A DNA stretch of 64,000 nucleotides from Candidatus Nitrosacidococcus sp. I8. Lineage in GTDB: Bacteria > Pseudomonadota > Gammaproteobacteria > Nitrosococcales > Nitrosococcaceae. The notes below the pieces were generated by a model. The model saw only the letters and a program-made list of their open reading frames with translations. It did no database searches and was not told the origin of the DNA. Every line of letters starts with the position of its first letter. The stretch's first letter is position 1. The position numbers were made by a program, and so were the translations under genes. The stretch spans positions 620,001-684,000 of the forward strand of contig NZ_OX241534.1 of the NCBI RefSeq assembly GCF_945836005.1, in the 5' to 3' direction. Below are positions 1 through 8,502 of this stretch, one piece after another.

Positions 1-784
1 CTATTCTGGTAATCTGTGCATAAATTCGTAAAATTTCAGGATGCTGTTCACGGAAAGACGATTGTTGAAGTTGATTTAGTATGGTTAATTCACTTAAACC
101 ATGAAGATCAGTGGGTGATGGGATAGAGGTTTCTACTGGACGGTTTAATAACACATTAATCCGAGCTTGAGTTTCCCGTAATTTGCGTTGTAGGGTAGCT
201 GCTTTTACTTTAAGTCGAGCTTGAGCCATCTGTGCTTGTAAAAAATCTTTTTGTTCTGATTTCCCTGCTCTATATTGATATTCATTGACCTGCTGTAGAG
301 TTTTAAACAATTTTTGATGTTTTTTATTAATACCAAGTGCTTTGTGTACATAGAACCATTCAGCATATAGAGTTTTAGCTGCGGTTGCCATTTGTAAGCG
401 TAGGACATTTTCATCTGTAATAGCTTCCTGAGCTTGTTCCTCTGCAACCTGTTTGCGAAGTGCTAATTTACCTGGCCAAGGAAGGGATTGGCTAAACTCA
501 ATTTTCTGGCTAAATCTTTGATGATTACCTAGGGTGGCAGGTGCTGTATAGTAACTTAATGTTGGGTCGTCTAAATTGCCAGAAGGAATAATACGATAAT
601 TTGCTGCGGTCACTGCTGCTTGTTGTGCCTTGATTCCTGGATTATGAGAAAGCACTAACTCTACAAGCTGGGTAATGGTGATACTCTCTGATAACCCTTC
701 CTGTAAAGCGTATAGGGGATGAGCAATTAGTTGAGCAAATATTCCTATTGCTAATATTAAAAAAATAGGGCTTTTGGGGACCAT
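1..784 (-). CDS. TolC-family outer membrane efflux protein, 5' part (cut by window edge)
   Basis: The frame is open from an ATG at 784 to the left edge, giving 261 residues with no stop, so the 3' end lies outside the window. Residues 1-26 look like a signal peptide ending LYA. The mature part has the layout of the first half of a TolC/CzcC-type channel: an early DDPTLSYY stretch, then FSQSLPWPGKLALR, typical of heavy-metal and drug efflux outer membrane factors, followed by long Ala/Gln/Lys-rich helices that would form the periplasmic tunnel. Such proteins pair with an adaptor and an inner-membrane pump, presumably further left. It is divergent from the PepSY gene, sharing the 785-957 spacer. 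The family is clear; substrate (metal or drug) cannot be told. Confidence 0.88.
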   Translation of the reverse strand, partial: MVPKSPIFLILAIGIFAQLIAHPLYALQEGLSESITITQLVELVLSHNPGIKAQQAAVTAANYRIIPSGNLDDPTLSYYTAPATLGNHQRFSQKIEFSQSLPWPGKLALRKQVAEEQAQEAITDENVLRLQMATAAKTLYAEWFYVHKALGINKKHQKLFKTLQQVNEYQYRAGKSEQKDFLQAQMAQARLKVKAATLQRKLRETQARINVLLNRPVETSIPSPTDLHGLSELTILNQLQQSSFREQHPEILRIYAQITRI

Positions 785-901
785 AAAATCCAATAGAAAT
801 TTTGTAATTATCTGAATAAAGATAGAACAATAGGACCAAAATAGCAAAATAGATGAATGGATTTCTAGCTATTGCAGAAAATAATTATCTTCTATACTGA
901 T

Positions 902-920
902 AATAAAGATTCTCATTATT
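902..920. promoter_or_regulatory. Putative Fur box upstream of the PepSY gene
   Basis: Read on the minus strand the site is AATAATGAGAATCTTTATT, which matches 17 of 19 positions of the classical Fur operator GATAATGAGAATCATTATT. It lies in the spacer between the divergent TolC and PepSY genes, 38 bp before the PepSY start and just upstream of its ribosome binding site (AGGAGA, 941-946). Iron-dependent repression of the PepSY-fetAB run is inferred. Confidence 0.65.
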
Positions 921-957
921 AATCTTAATTATAGAAATAGAGGAGATTTATTAAGCA

Positions 958-2058
958 ATGGAAAAAGTAACTTATCAAACGACTTATGACTTACCTCAAA
1001 ACGATGAGATCATACTTTCCCATCAAGCTTCTAAACAACTCCAATCAAGAGTAACCAGCAACCAGAGAGTTACAAAAACCCTTTTAAAGGCTCATGGTTA
1101 CTTAGGTATTCTATGTAGTTTATTTCTTTTCATTATTGTAGGAACGGGTATTTTATTAGGTTTTTACCAACAATTACGCTATGCTTCTGCTCCCTATAAA
1201 TTAGATAGTCCTGCGACTCACTCCTTATCTCCAAAAACATTAGTGGAGAAAATTCACGAGCATTACCCTCGGTATCAATTTACCGAACTTAGTCTTTCTT
1301 CAAATTTGTGGCATGCAGTAGTTGCAAAAGCTAAAAATGCGGATGGAGAAAACCAAGTAGTTTTTATTAACCCAGCGACAGGCTTTATTTTTGCATCCCA
1401 GCCAGCAAATCATCAAGACTGGCTTAGTTTTATTCATTCTTTACATCATGGAAAACCATTTGGGCTAATAGGGAAAATAATTGTAAGTGCTAGCGGATTT
1501 TTTCTATTATTTTTATGGTTAATGGGTTTTGTGCTTTGGTGGCGTAACCCTACCCGTGGGTATCATTGGCGTAGGAAGTCTTGGAAAATAAAATTACGGA
1601 GCCTACATCGAGGAGTAGGTCTAACCTTAGGTGGAGTAATTGGAATTATGGCTATTTTAGGTGCGTTACTCAATTTTGAAAAACCCTTGAGCCAGCGATT
1701 AGATCCTCTACCCTCAATTGGTACAGTAGCGATAAATCAACCTCTTAAAATAGTACAAGCTATTGAAAAAGGGCAAGAGATTTACTCTAAAGATGTACGC
1801 CTAGATCGAATTTATTTCCCTAAAGGTAAGCACACTTGGGTAGAGCTACGCTTCCAAGACCATGGGAAAGTTTATTTACATGGAGACAAGCCTATTAAGG
1901 TTATTTTACCCACTTCCCGCTGGATCTATTCACTATACTCGTTTCATACTTGGGAATTTTTAAAAATAGGTAGATCTTGGGTCATTTCAATTCTAGGTCT
2001 AATTACCCTAGGGCTTATCTCAAGCGGAATAATTACTTATTGGCGTAAAAGTACTTAA
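958..2058 (+). CDS. PepSY-associated transmembrane-helix protein (PiuB-like)
   Basis: 366 residues. A first membrane helix lies at about 45-70, a periplasmic PepSY-like segment at about 80-160, then helices at about 170-195 (after the LHHGKPFG motif), 215-240 (after SLHRGVGLTLGG) and 335-360. This repeated pattern of a Leu-His-x-Gly motif before a helix is characteristic of the PepSY_TM family, often found beside siderophore receptors and assigned to iron uptake or reductive iron release. AGGAGA precedes the start by 11 bases and a strong Fur box lies upstream. Only 11 bases separate it from the ABC pair that follows, so one iron-regulated operon is likely. The exact biochemical role is unknown. 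Confidence 0.8.
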   Translation: MEKVTYQTTYDLPQNDEIILSHQASKQLQSRVTSNQRVTKTLLKAHGYLGILCSLFLFIIVGTGILLGFYQQLRYASAPYKLDSPATHSLSPKTLVEKIHEHYPRYQFTELSLSSNLWHAVVAKAKNADGENQVVFINPATGFIFASQPANHQDWLSFIHSLHHGKPFGLIGKIIVSASGFFLLFLWLMGFVLWWRNPTRGYHWRRKSWKIKLRSLHRGVGLTLGGVIGIMAILGALLNFEKPLSQRLDPLPSIGTVAINQPLKIVQAIEKGQEIYSKDVRLDRIYFPKGKHTWVELRFQDHGKVYLHGDKPIKVILPTSRWIYSLYSFHTWEFLKIGRSWVISILGLITLGLISSGIITYWRKST

Positions 2059-2069
2059 GTACCATTCTA

Positions 2070-2669
2070 ATGCTTGCCGTATATGATCTATGCCGACCGG
2101 GGTTATTATCCTCAAGCTCATTTAAACTTGATTCTAGCGAATGTCTTAGCATACAAGGTGCATCAGGGTCGGGAAAAAGTGTACTCTTAAGAGCTATTGC
2201 TGATCTTGATCCAAATGAAGGTAGGGTAATGCTAGATAACCAGTGGAGAGAGACTATTCCAGCGTACCAATGGCGAAAACAAGTTATTTATTTATCACCT
2301 GAGTTAGGTTGGTGGAATGTCTGTGTTGTTGAGCATTTTTCATCTTGGGAGGCAGCACTTCCTTGGGTAAGGATATTAAATTTACCGGAGACTATTTACG
2401 CACGTACAATACAATCCCTATCTACGGGTGAACGTCAGCGGCTGGCTTTAATTCGAGCACTAGTTTTAAATCCACGGGTGCTCCTATTAGATGAACCTAC
2501 TTCAGGGCTTGATCCAGAGAGTGTCTATGCCGTAGAACATACGCTCATGTCCTGTCTTGATACAGGTATGAGCATTCTTTGGGTGACTCATAACCCTGCT
2601 CAAGCTTGCCGAATTTCAAAACGATGTTTATGGCTAGAAAAAGGTAGTACTCGAGAGGAAAATATTTGA
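2070..2669 (+). CDS. fetA: ABC transporter ATP-binding protein, FetA/YbbL-like
   Basis: 199 residues forming one compact ABC ATPase domain. Walker A is GASGSGKS (residues 30-37), the signature is LSTGERQR, Walker B is VLLLDEPTSGLD and the switch His sits in WVTHN. The protein is short, like E. coli FetA (YbbL). Its stop overlaps the next gene by four bases (TTGA at 2666-2669), so the two products are translationally coupled. With FetB it should form an inner-membrane exporter; E. coli FetAB is associated with iron export and oxidative-stress resistance. Placement directly after a Fur-box-controlled PepSY gene supports an iron role. The specific FetA name rests mainly on the FetB partner. Confidence 0.75.
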   Translation: MLAVYDLCRPGLLSSSSFKLDSSECLSIQGASGSGKSVLLRAIADLDPNEGRVMLDNQWRETIPAYQWRKQVIYLSPELGWWNVCVVEHFSSWEAALPWVRILNLPETIYARTIQSLSTGERQRLALIRALVLNPRVLLLDEPTSGLDPESVYAVEHTLMSCLDTGMSILWVTHNPAQACRISKRCLWLEKGSTREENI

Positions 2670-3457
2670 ACTCTATTACCCCTAGCTACTTTGATTTAGC
2701 AATTGCTTCAATACTCATATTGCTAAATGGGGGTTTATCTTTTTTTTTAGGATTAAAACTTGAAAGATCTCTAATTATTGCTAGCTTTCGCATGGTGCTA
2801 CAGCTAGCAATAATTAGCCTTGTGCTAAAAAAGCTATTTACTTTAAATTCTCCAGTATGGATAAGTTTTATTATCATCATTATGATGGCTTTTGCTGGCT
2901 GGGAAATATTAGTACGGCAAACCCATCGTTTGGTAGGATGGAGACTTTATGGTTTAGGAGCAGGGAGTATATTATTAGCCACTAGCCTAATAACACTCAC
3001 TTTCTTAGCTACAAACATACATCCAGATCCTTGGTATGATCCACGCTACCTATTACCACTGCTAGGCATGGTCTTAGGTAATACAATGACTGGAATTAGT
3101 CTTGGGCTACATAATCTTTTTTCTGGATTAATCAAAGATAAAATCTCTATTGAGAATCAACTGGCCTTAGGAGCAACTTATTGGATAGCTGTACTTCCTA
3201 TTATCCGTAATGCACTGCAAAGTGCGTTGATGCCTACTATTAATGCTATGGCAGCTACTGGCTTAGTGTGGTTTCCTGGGATGATGACGGGTCAAATATT
3301 AGCGGGGGTTTACCCAACTGAAGCGGTAAAATATCAAATATTAATTATGTTTTTCATCACGGGTAGTACAGGCTTTGGATCAATGAGTGCGGTGATTGGG
3401 GGAGCTTATTGGCTCACAGATTCGAGAGATCGCTTGCGTCTAGATCGATTTAGTTAA
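2666..3457 (+). CDS. fetB: ABC transporter permease, FetB/YbbM-like (UPF0014)
   Basis: 263 residues with about seven hydrophobic helices. Family-typical segments are visible: an N-terminal LILLNGGLSFFLGLKLERS helix, the block MVLGNTMTGISLGL near residue 143, LGATYWIAVLPIIRNA (coupling region to the ATPase) and GLVWFPGMMTGQILAGVYPTEAVKYQI, which closely matches the most conserved part of E. coli FetB. The start is a TTG overlapping the stop of fetA, the usual arrangement for a coupled ABC pair. Metal export, probably iron, is inferred from the family and the Fur-box context. Confidence 0.85.
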   Translation: MNSITPSYFDLAIASILILLNGGLSFFLGLKLERSLIIASFRMVLQLAIISLVLKKLFTLNSPVWISFIIIIMMAFAGWEILVRQTHRLVGWRLYGLGAGSILLATSLITLTFLATNIHPDPWYDPRYLLPLLGMVLGNTMTGISLGLHNLFSGLIKDKISIENQLALGATYWIAVLPIIRNALQSALMPTINAMAATGLVWFPGMMTGQILAGVYPTEAVKYQILIMFFITGSTGFGSMSAVIGGAYWLTDSRDRLRLDRFS

Positions 3458-3496
3458 TTATCTATTGGGTGAGCCATTAGTAGTTGACTTTTTATA

Positions 3497-3515
3497 TTAA
3501 ATGATTATCATTATC
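3497..3515. promoter_or_regulatory. Putative Fur box upstream of the HemS-like gene
   Basis: On the minus strand the site begins GATAATGATAATCATT and matches 16 of 19 positions of the Fur consensus GATAATGATAATCATTATC. A TTGACT hexamer (3484-3489) just upstream may be the -35 element, so bound Fur would cover the promoter. The HemS-like gene begins 41 bases after the box. Confidence 0.75.
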
Positions 3516-3556
3516 ATTTAAAGGAAATAAAATTACCACTAAGAGGTTATCTTAAA

Positions 3557-4576
3557 ATGCTTACTCTGACCGCCCCTTCTTACTCTTCAAGACAAAAAGA
3601 AGATACATTTAAAAGTGCTACGCATCAAAAAAATATAAGTGAGGTAGAAGTTTTAGCTAAAAAATGTGGAGGTACAGTAACCCGACTAAGTGGACTAAAA
3701 GATTTAATTCAAGAGTTACCCAAGCTGGGAAAAATAAGAGTAGTTATGAGTAATCCATATGCTATTCAGGGACAGATTGATCAATACGAACAAGCTACAC
3801 TACTAGGCAATCAAGGAAACGTTCAAGGGAACAGTACCTGTTTATGCCTACTATTAAATCATTGGCGTCATGGATTTGCTGTTCAAGATTGGGATAGTTA
3901 CGGAAAATTTTCTCAGAGCTTACAATTTTTTGATCGGGATGGGGTAGAAGTCTATAAAACATACCTTACTTCCAAGAGTAATCAATATACTTATAAAAAC
4001 TTAATATCTCATTATCATAGCTCCGATCAAACTCCTCGCCAATCTATTTCCCCTTTACCTAGTAAAGTTTATGCTGATTGTAATCAAGTAAACTTAGACC
4101 AACTACATCAATGTTGGCAAACAATGCAGGATCTTCAAGATTTACCCAAAATTTTCCATTACTTTGGCGTAAACCAGCTTAAAGGGCTAGAATCTGCAGG
4201 TACAGATTATGCAATACCTATTTCTATAGTCCATTTACAATTTATGCTAGGGTTACTGCAAGAATCAAAACTCCCTGTTGTATTTCATACTTATAATCAA
4301 GGAGGAATACAAGCCTACCAAGGCAAGGTTCAATATTATTCAGCAACTAGAAACGGTATTATTATTTTGGATACTTGTTTTTCTCTCCGTATTCGATCTT
4401 TAAAAGAAATAAGTATATGGATTATTCGTAAATTTAAGGGAAACAACGAAAGGGCAGTCATTAGCTTATATGATCGTTTTGGCACGCTCATTTTTCAGAT
4501 CTCTAGCCGGCTTGGATATGGACGTACTACAAAAAAGATTTGGCAACGGTTATTAACTAGCTTAGAGAAAATTTAG
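3557..4576 (+). CDS. HemS/ChuS-like haemin-handling protein lacking the canonical heme-ligand histidine
   Basis: 339 residues, no signal peptide, so cytoplasmic. It has two halves of the HemS/ChuS fold: residues about 30-150 (LPKLGKIRVVMSNPYAI, then FFDRDGVEVYKTYL) and about 180-335 (GGIQAYQGKVQYY, IWIIRKF, ISLYDRFGTLIFQI), the second matching the conserved VGNxGCIQIHTG and RKPTxDG blocks of the family. These proteins bind or degrade haem delivered by ABC importers. The N-terminus is shorter than in ChuS. The helix that carries the proximal His in ChuS (DVHQFF) reads DLQDLP here, placing Gln194 where ChuS has His193, so haem handling may differ. A strong Fur box lies upstream; the methyltransferase follows after 8 bases. 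Confidence 0.75.
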   Translation: MLTLTAPSYSSRQKEDTFKSATHQKNISEVEVLAKKCGGTVTRLSGLKDLIQELPKLGKIRVVMSNPYAIQGQIDQYEQATLLGNQGNVQGNSTCLCLLLNHWRHGFAVQDWDSYGKFSQSLQFFDRDGVEVYKTYLTSKSNQYTYKNLISHYHSSDQTPRQSISPLPSKVYADCNQVNLDQLHQCWQTMQDLQDLPKIFHYFGVNQLKGLESAGTDYAIPISIVHLQFMLGLLQESKLPVVFHTYNQGGIQAYQGKVQYYSATRNGIIILDTCFSLRIRSLKEISIWIIRKFKGNNERAVISLYDRFGTLIFQISSRLGYGRTTKKIWQRLLTSLEKI

Positions 4577-4584
4577 GAACTTTA

Positions 4585-5247
4585 ATGGAAAAATCTGATT
4601 TGATACCTAAAACTAAAGGATCTGTATTAAAGTGGCAGGCTCATATCTATGATTTTGAATGTACTTTAGTAGGACTAAGTAGCAGTTTTCGTCAAGTTAC
4701 CTTAAATTATGTTCAGCTTAACGCTGGAATGAAGGTGTTAGATATAGGCTGTGGTACAGGGGTACTTACTCGACTAGCTGCTGAGAAAATAGGGGATACG
4801 GGTGAAATTATTGGCATTGATCCATCGCCACAAATGATTTCTTTAGCTCAAAAAAAATCCCTGCAACTTCAAAGTACTGCTAAATTTAAATTAGAGGTTA
4901 TTGAAAATCTTCCTTTTCCAGATCGCTCTTTTGATCTAGTACTTTCTAGCTTGATGTTCCACCACTTACCTACTGATCTAAAATTAAAAGGGTTACAGGA
5001 AATATATCGAGTGCTTAGACCAGATGGACGATTTTTAGGGGCAGATATTGGAAAGCCTAAATACTCCTTGTGGTGGTTGGTACTGTGGCCTTATCTTATA
5101 ATTCCTAATATTGCAACGAATATTAAAGGAGAAATCCCTAATTATCTAAATCAGGCTGGATTTGAAAAAACGGAAACTTTGGGGTATTGGTTTTCCTTAA
5201 TTAATTTTTGGTCTGCAAAAAAACCGGCTTTTGCTCCTAAAAATTAA
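4585..5247 (+). CDS. Class I SAM-dependent methyltransferase
   Basis: 220 residues. SAM-binding motif I is VLDIGCGTGVLTRLA (about residues 50-64), followed by an acidic IGIDPSPQMI loop and the motif LPFPDRSFDLVLSSLMFHHL typical of the Methyltransf_11/UbiE-like group, then RVLRPDGRFLGADIG. The C-terminal part contains a hydrophobic WWLVLWPYLIIP segment, suggesting a membrane-associated substrate. It starts 8 bases after the HemS-like gene and likely shares its Fur-controlled transcript. Substrate unknown. Its 3' end overlaps the convergent DUF1523 gene by four bases. Confidence 0.8.
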   Translation: MEKSDLIPKTKGSVLKWQAHIYDFECTLVGLSSSFRQVTLNYVQLNAGMKVLDIGCGTGVLTRLAAEKIGDTGEIIGIDPSPQMISLAQKKSLQLQSTAKFKLEVIENLPFPDRSFDLVLSSLMFHHLPTDLKLKGLQEIYRVLRPDGRFLGADIGKPKYSLWWLVLWPYLIIPNIATNIKGEIPNYLNQAGFEKTETLGYWFSLINFWSAKKPAFAPKN

Positions 5248-5603
5248 TCTTTCTCTTTTATAATTTTTACTTTTGTTACATTCCAAAACCAAGAAAATAG
5301 ATTAGATCGCCAGCCATAGTAACGTATTTTTACTGGAGTTTTTTCCTGAGCTGCATAAGCAGCTAGTCCTTGAATATCTGCACTATTAAATTTTAAATGA
5401 GATAAAGAATCTTCATTCCGAAAAACCATCTGTTTATTATTAGCTTGTTTAATCGCAGTAATTCGATATTGATCTTTGTTATTTGTACGTTTTACTTCAG
5501 TATTAACCACGGTAAATATAGCATTTCTCGGCCATTGATAGCTTAAAAATAAGATAGCTATAATAGCGATAAGGGAAAATAAGACTGTCTTTAATGTATT
5601 CAC
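5244..5603 (-). CDS. DUF1523-family membrane-anchored protein
   Basis: 119 residues. One N-terminal helix (residues 5-24) is followed by a soluble domain with the family pattern: VNTEVKRT, then RNEDSLSHLKFNSADIQGLA, and the closing KIRYYGWRSNLFSWFWNVTKV, which resembles the conserved YGWRxxxxSxFPN block of DUF1523. The function of this family is not known. It probably sits in the inner membrane facing the periplasm. The end overlaps the convergent methyltransferase gene. Confidence 0.7.
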   Translation of the reverse strand: MNTLKTVLFSLIAIIAILFLSYQWPRNAIFTVVNTEVKRTNNKDQYRITAIKQANNKQMVFRNEDSLSHLKFNSADIQGLAAYAAQEKTPVKIRYYGWRSNLFSWFWNVTKVKIIKEKD

Positions 5604-5686
5604 TGAAGCACTCTTAAAAGTAAATATGTATTAATAACTATAAATTATAAGTAATAACTATTATCTTTAAAGTATATTACAATTTT

Positions 5687-6526
5687 CTACAGTTTGTGAT
5701 GCTCTTGATGAATAATTTGGGTCAATTTTTCATCTAACCCCGGTAAATTGTAAAGTGGAAGAGCAAATATATCCTGCAATACTTCCTTAATTTCTGTGGA
5801 TGAAACAAAGTATTTTCTTTCTGGATCTTTATTGAAGTTATAAGTAGTCAGTCTGTTATCTTTTAGTGCATAGTGACCATTATTACATCGTTTTACCACA
5901 ATAAGATGATTGATAAATAGGGATTTTGGATGGGTAGCTGTGAACCAATTTGTCATCTCAAAATCAGGAAAATATTGGGGTGTTAAATTAAATGTGTATA
6001 AAACACGCCACTGGTTTTCTACTAACGCAAGCAGTGTGAATTCATCTTTATCTTGGATAAATTTATAATCTTCGTGGGTAGTCTTCTGAACACTATTTGA
6101 TTTCAGTAATAAAGGTTGCGTTGGGACTAGCCCACCAAATCCCACATCTACATGAAACAGGGTATTATCGATATCTACTATCAAAATCATATGGGTTCTA
6201 GGATTTTGAGGTGATTCCTCTATTGCATTATTTCTCCAAACTCTTCCTATCGCCCCTTTTACTCTAAAGCCTATAGCTTCTAATATTTGTTTAAAAAATA
6301 GGCTATGCTCGAAACAGTAACCCCCTCGATGATCTTGTAAAAATTTTCTTTGAAGCGAATAAGTATCTAATTTTACTGGGATTCCTAAAAAAGGATTTAG
6401 GTTTTCAAAAGAAATATGATGGGTATGCTGTTTTTGCAGCAGAATTAAAGTAGCTAAATCTGGTGTAGGATTTGAGTATTGCCAGCTTATTCTCTTTAGG
6501 TAATTATTTAGGGTTTCTAAATTCAT
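5687..6526 (-). CDS. nat: Arylamine N-acetyltransferase
   Basis: 279 residues, the usual length for bacterial NAT. The Cys-His-Asp catalytic triad is visible: Cys71 in HRGGYCFEHS, His112 in RTHMILIVDI and Asp127 in HVDVGFGG. The N-terminal ISFENLNPFLG block is also diagnostic. The enzyme transfers acetyl from acetyl-CoA to arylamines and hydrazines, or serves in secondary metabolism. It appears monocistronic. The motif that normally reads RGGxCxELN has His in place of Leu (FEHS), a minor change. Confidence 0.92.
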   Translation of the reverse strand: MNLETLNNYLKRISWQYSNPTPDLATLILLQKQHTHHISFENLNPFLGIPVKLDTYSLQRKFLQDHRGGYCFEHSLFFKQILEAIGFRVKGAIGRVWRNNAIEESPQNPRTHMILIVDIDNTLFHVDVGFGGLVPTQPLLLKSNSVQKTTHEDYKFIQDKDEFTLLALVENQWRVLYTFNLTPQYFPDFEMTNWFTATHPKSLFINHLIVVKRCNNGHYALKDNRLTTYNFNKDPERKYFVSSTEIKEVLQDIFALPLYNLPGLDEKLTQIIHQEHHKL

Positions 6527-6837
6527 TTAGATCAATAGTTTTTAAATACACAGCTAGATATTAATCTTCTTGAGAAGAAACTGGTAGGATTTAAGATCCA
6601 GAATACTAATACAGCAAAAGATAATTTCTCAAACCGTAATTATTATTATGGAAAAAAATAGTTTGTATAGAAATTTTAACAGTTAAGTATTTTAGGTAGC
6701 TATAAATCTCTGTACAAATTGCCTAAAAGTGTTTAAATCTTTCTTAAAGATTTAAGTTTATTTTTTACTTTCTTGCATAAGGTGTAATATTTAGTTATGT
6801 TTTCTAAATAATGCTTTTTAAAAAAAGAGGGAAATAA
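6527..6837. other. Intergenic region, AT-rich, no gene seen
   Basis: 311 bases between the divergent nat gene and a small membrane-protein gene. It is very AT-rich and carries several poly-A/T runs. A short palindrome TTCTTGAGAA lies near 6567. AGAGGGA just before 6838 is the ribosome binding site of the next gene. No other gene, tRNA or clear promoter could be recognised. Confidence 0.6.
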
Positions 6838-7071
6838 ATGCGCTATAGAGAAACTTCTCCAGAAGATGTAGTAGGTATTCAAGATACTGGAGCCGATGAA
6901 GGTATCATGATGGTCACCGCCATTTACTCTTTAATAGTGGGTGTTGGTATTTGTATTTTAGGAATTAAAAAGCGGGTCTTCTGGGCAGTTATTTCAGGGG
7001 CAAGTATGGCACTTGCAAGTATAGCTTATCTTATAGCATCAGCTTTAGGTTATGCTAATATCTGGCATTAA
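6838..7071 (+). CDS. Small membrane protein of unknown function
   Basis: 77 residues. The polar N-terminus (MRYRETSPEDVVG) is followed by two predicted membrane helices, about residues 24-44 and 48-70, with a short KKR loop between them. AGAGGGA lies a few bases before the ATG, which supports this as a real gene. I do not recognise the family. A strong hairpin follows 27 bases after the stop, so it is probably a monocistronic unit. Confidence 0.6.
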   Translation: MRYRETSPEDVVGIQDTGADEGIMMVTAIYSLIVGVGICILGIKKRVFWAVISGASMALASIAYLIASALGYANIWH

Positions 7072-7098
7072 ACATAGATTTCAAGCGTAACTTTGTAT

Positions 7099-7120
7099 AT
7101 CCCATGTGAACACATGGGAT
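7099..7120. terminator. Hairpin after the small membrane protein gene
   Basis: A near-perfect inverted repeat: ATCCCATGTG (7099-7108) and CACATGGGAT (7111-7120). Outer arms GCGTA (7085-7089) and TACGC (7123-7127) could extend it. Only a short T-rich stretch follows, so termination is plausible but not certain. It lies between convergent genes and could serve both. Confidence 0.55.
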
Positions 7121-7159
7121 TTATACGCATTTATGTTTGGTGGTCCTAAAACTCCTGAC

Positions 7160-7540
7160 CTAATCTTCTTCTCTAAGGAATTCTTCGTCATCTATATTTA
7201 AAAAATTATCTATTTCATTTAAATCTTCATCTTCAGAGTTATTTTTTCCTTTATCTATCGATTGGATATTTTTAATGATTTTAGGCAGGCTAAAGCTTTC
7301 TTTAGCAGCCAAATAGCTTTTCTTTAGCTCTTTAGTAAGATCTGCCTCATTTTCATCTAACTCTTCCATTTTTTCTTCAACAATAGTTCGGCGATATTCT
7401 AAAATTGCTCCTTTTTTAAAATTAAATAAATAAATCGTTTCATCACTGCCTGTATGTAGCTCATAATCTAAAACAATAGGTGTACTTTTCTCTCCAGAAT
7501 TAAGATATCCATACCAGAGTGCTTTATCATCTATACTCAT
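7160..7540 (-). CDS. Acidic hypothetical protein
   Basis: 126 residues, no signal peptide or membrane helix. The first 60 residues look like a small beta-rich domain (IVLDYELHTGS, IYLFNFKKGAILEY), followed by a helical KEL-rich stretch and a very acidic tail (SEDEDLNEIDNF, DDEEFLREED). I do not recognise the family and see no functional motif. It is a single gene with an AT-rich upstream region shared divergently with the Sel1 gene. Confidence 0.55.
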   Translation of the reverse strand: MSIDDKALWYGYLNSGEKSTPIVLDYELHTGSDETIYLFNFKKGAILEYRRTIVEEKMEELDENEADLTKELKKSYLAAKESFSLPKIIKNIQSIDKGKNNSEDEDLNEIDNFLNIDDEEFLREED

Positions 7541-7710
7541 TTTTATACCCTTTATATAATTGATTTTTAAATTCTAGGTTATTTAATTGAAGAGTTAAAA
7601 AAAATCAAGGATGATAAATGTACTTAATTTGGTTTAATTAATCTATACATAAAGTGCAAAAAATTTACTTTTTTATACTAAAAAAATTCATGCAGGAGAT
7701 TTCACGCTTA

Positions 7711-8502
7711 ATGTATCAAGCAATAAAATTTTCCACCCACCAGAAGATAATATTTTTAATATTATTTCTAAGCCTATTCTCATTTGCTCAAGCTGATGAA
7801 CAAGAACCTACTTATGAGTTTAAAGATCTTAGCCCTATTGAGAAAAAAGAAGATCCGCAAATTTCAGCCCATCTTGATTTGGGTAGAAAAGCCTATAAGA
7901 GCCAAGATTACAATACAGCTCTTAAAGAACTCAAACCTCTTGCGGAAAAGGGTAATAAAAATGCTCAATATTATATGGGGTTAATGTATGCTAATGGACA
8001 TGGATTACCCTTAGATACTAAAAAAGCTGAACAATGGTTTGATAAATTTGTTCAACAAATCGGAATGGATGGTAAATTCAATTTAGGAGTCATGTACTAC
8101 CAAGGAAGTGGGGTGCCGCAAAATTATGAGATAGCAATCAATTGGTTTAAAAAAGCAGCTAAAGATGGAGATTATGAGGCTCAATTCAATCTTGGTTATT
8201 TCTATGAAAATGGCTATGGTGCTGAAGAAGATCTGAAAGAAGCTATTAAGTGGTATCAAGAAGCAGCCAATCATGGTTTAGCACAGGCTCAAATTAAACT
8301 AGGAGAATTCTATAGCGATGGCTATGGAGTTGCCCAAAATAATGTACAGGCTTATTTTTGGCTTAGCCTTGCAGCAGAGCAAGGAAATAAAGAAGCAACT
8401 GAATTTAGAGATTCCATTGCTAAAGAAATGACAAAAAAACAAATCGATGAAGCAATTGCTTTAACAAAACAATGGAGTCCTACAAGCTTGCCTATGAAAT
8501 AG
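7711..8502 (+). CDS. Secreted Sel1-repeat (TPR-like) protein
   Basis: 263 residues from the ATG at 7711, chosen because AGGAGA (7694-7699) lies 11 bases before it and because the product then starts with a good signal peptide ending SFAQA; an upstream GTG at 7654 and ATG at 7690 remain possible. After the signal come four to five Sel1 repeats, seen as AQYYMGLMYANGHGLPLD, FNLGVMYYQGSGVPQN, AQFNLGYFYENGYGAEED and AQIKLGEFYSDGYGVAQN, ending with the common AYFWLSLAAEQGNKEA. Sel1 proteins are scaffolds for protein contacts, often in envelope stress or signalling. The partner is unknown. The end overlaps convergent metA by 11 bases. Confidence 0.85.
   Translation: MYQAIKFSTHQKIIFLILFLSLFSFAQADEQEPTYEFKDLSPIEKKEDPQISAHLDLGRKAYKSQDYNTALKELKPLAEKGNKNAQYYMGLMYANGHGLPLDTKKAEQWFDKFVQQIGMDGKFNLGVMYYQGSGVPQNYEIAINWFKKAAKDGDYEAQFNLGYFYENGYGAEEDLKEAIKWYQEAANHGLAQAQIKLGEFYSDGYGVAQNNVQAYFWLSLAAEQGNKEATEFRDSIAKEMTKKQIDEAIALTKQWSPTSLPMK

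Noticed and set aside
205-839. Two short minus-strand frames within the TolC region
   Set aside because: They are shadows of the longer TolC frame, which has a signal peptide and family motifs throughout.
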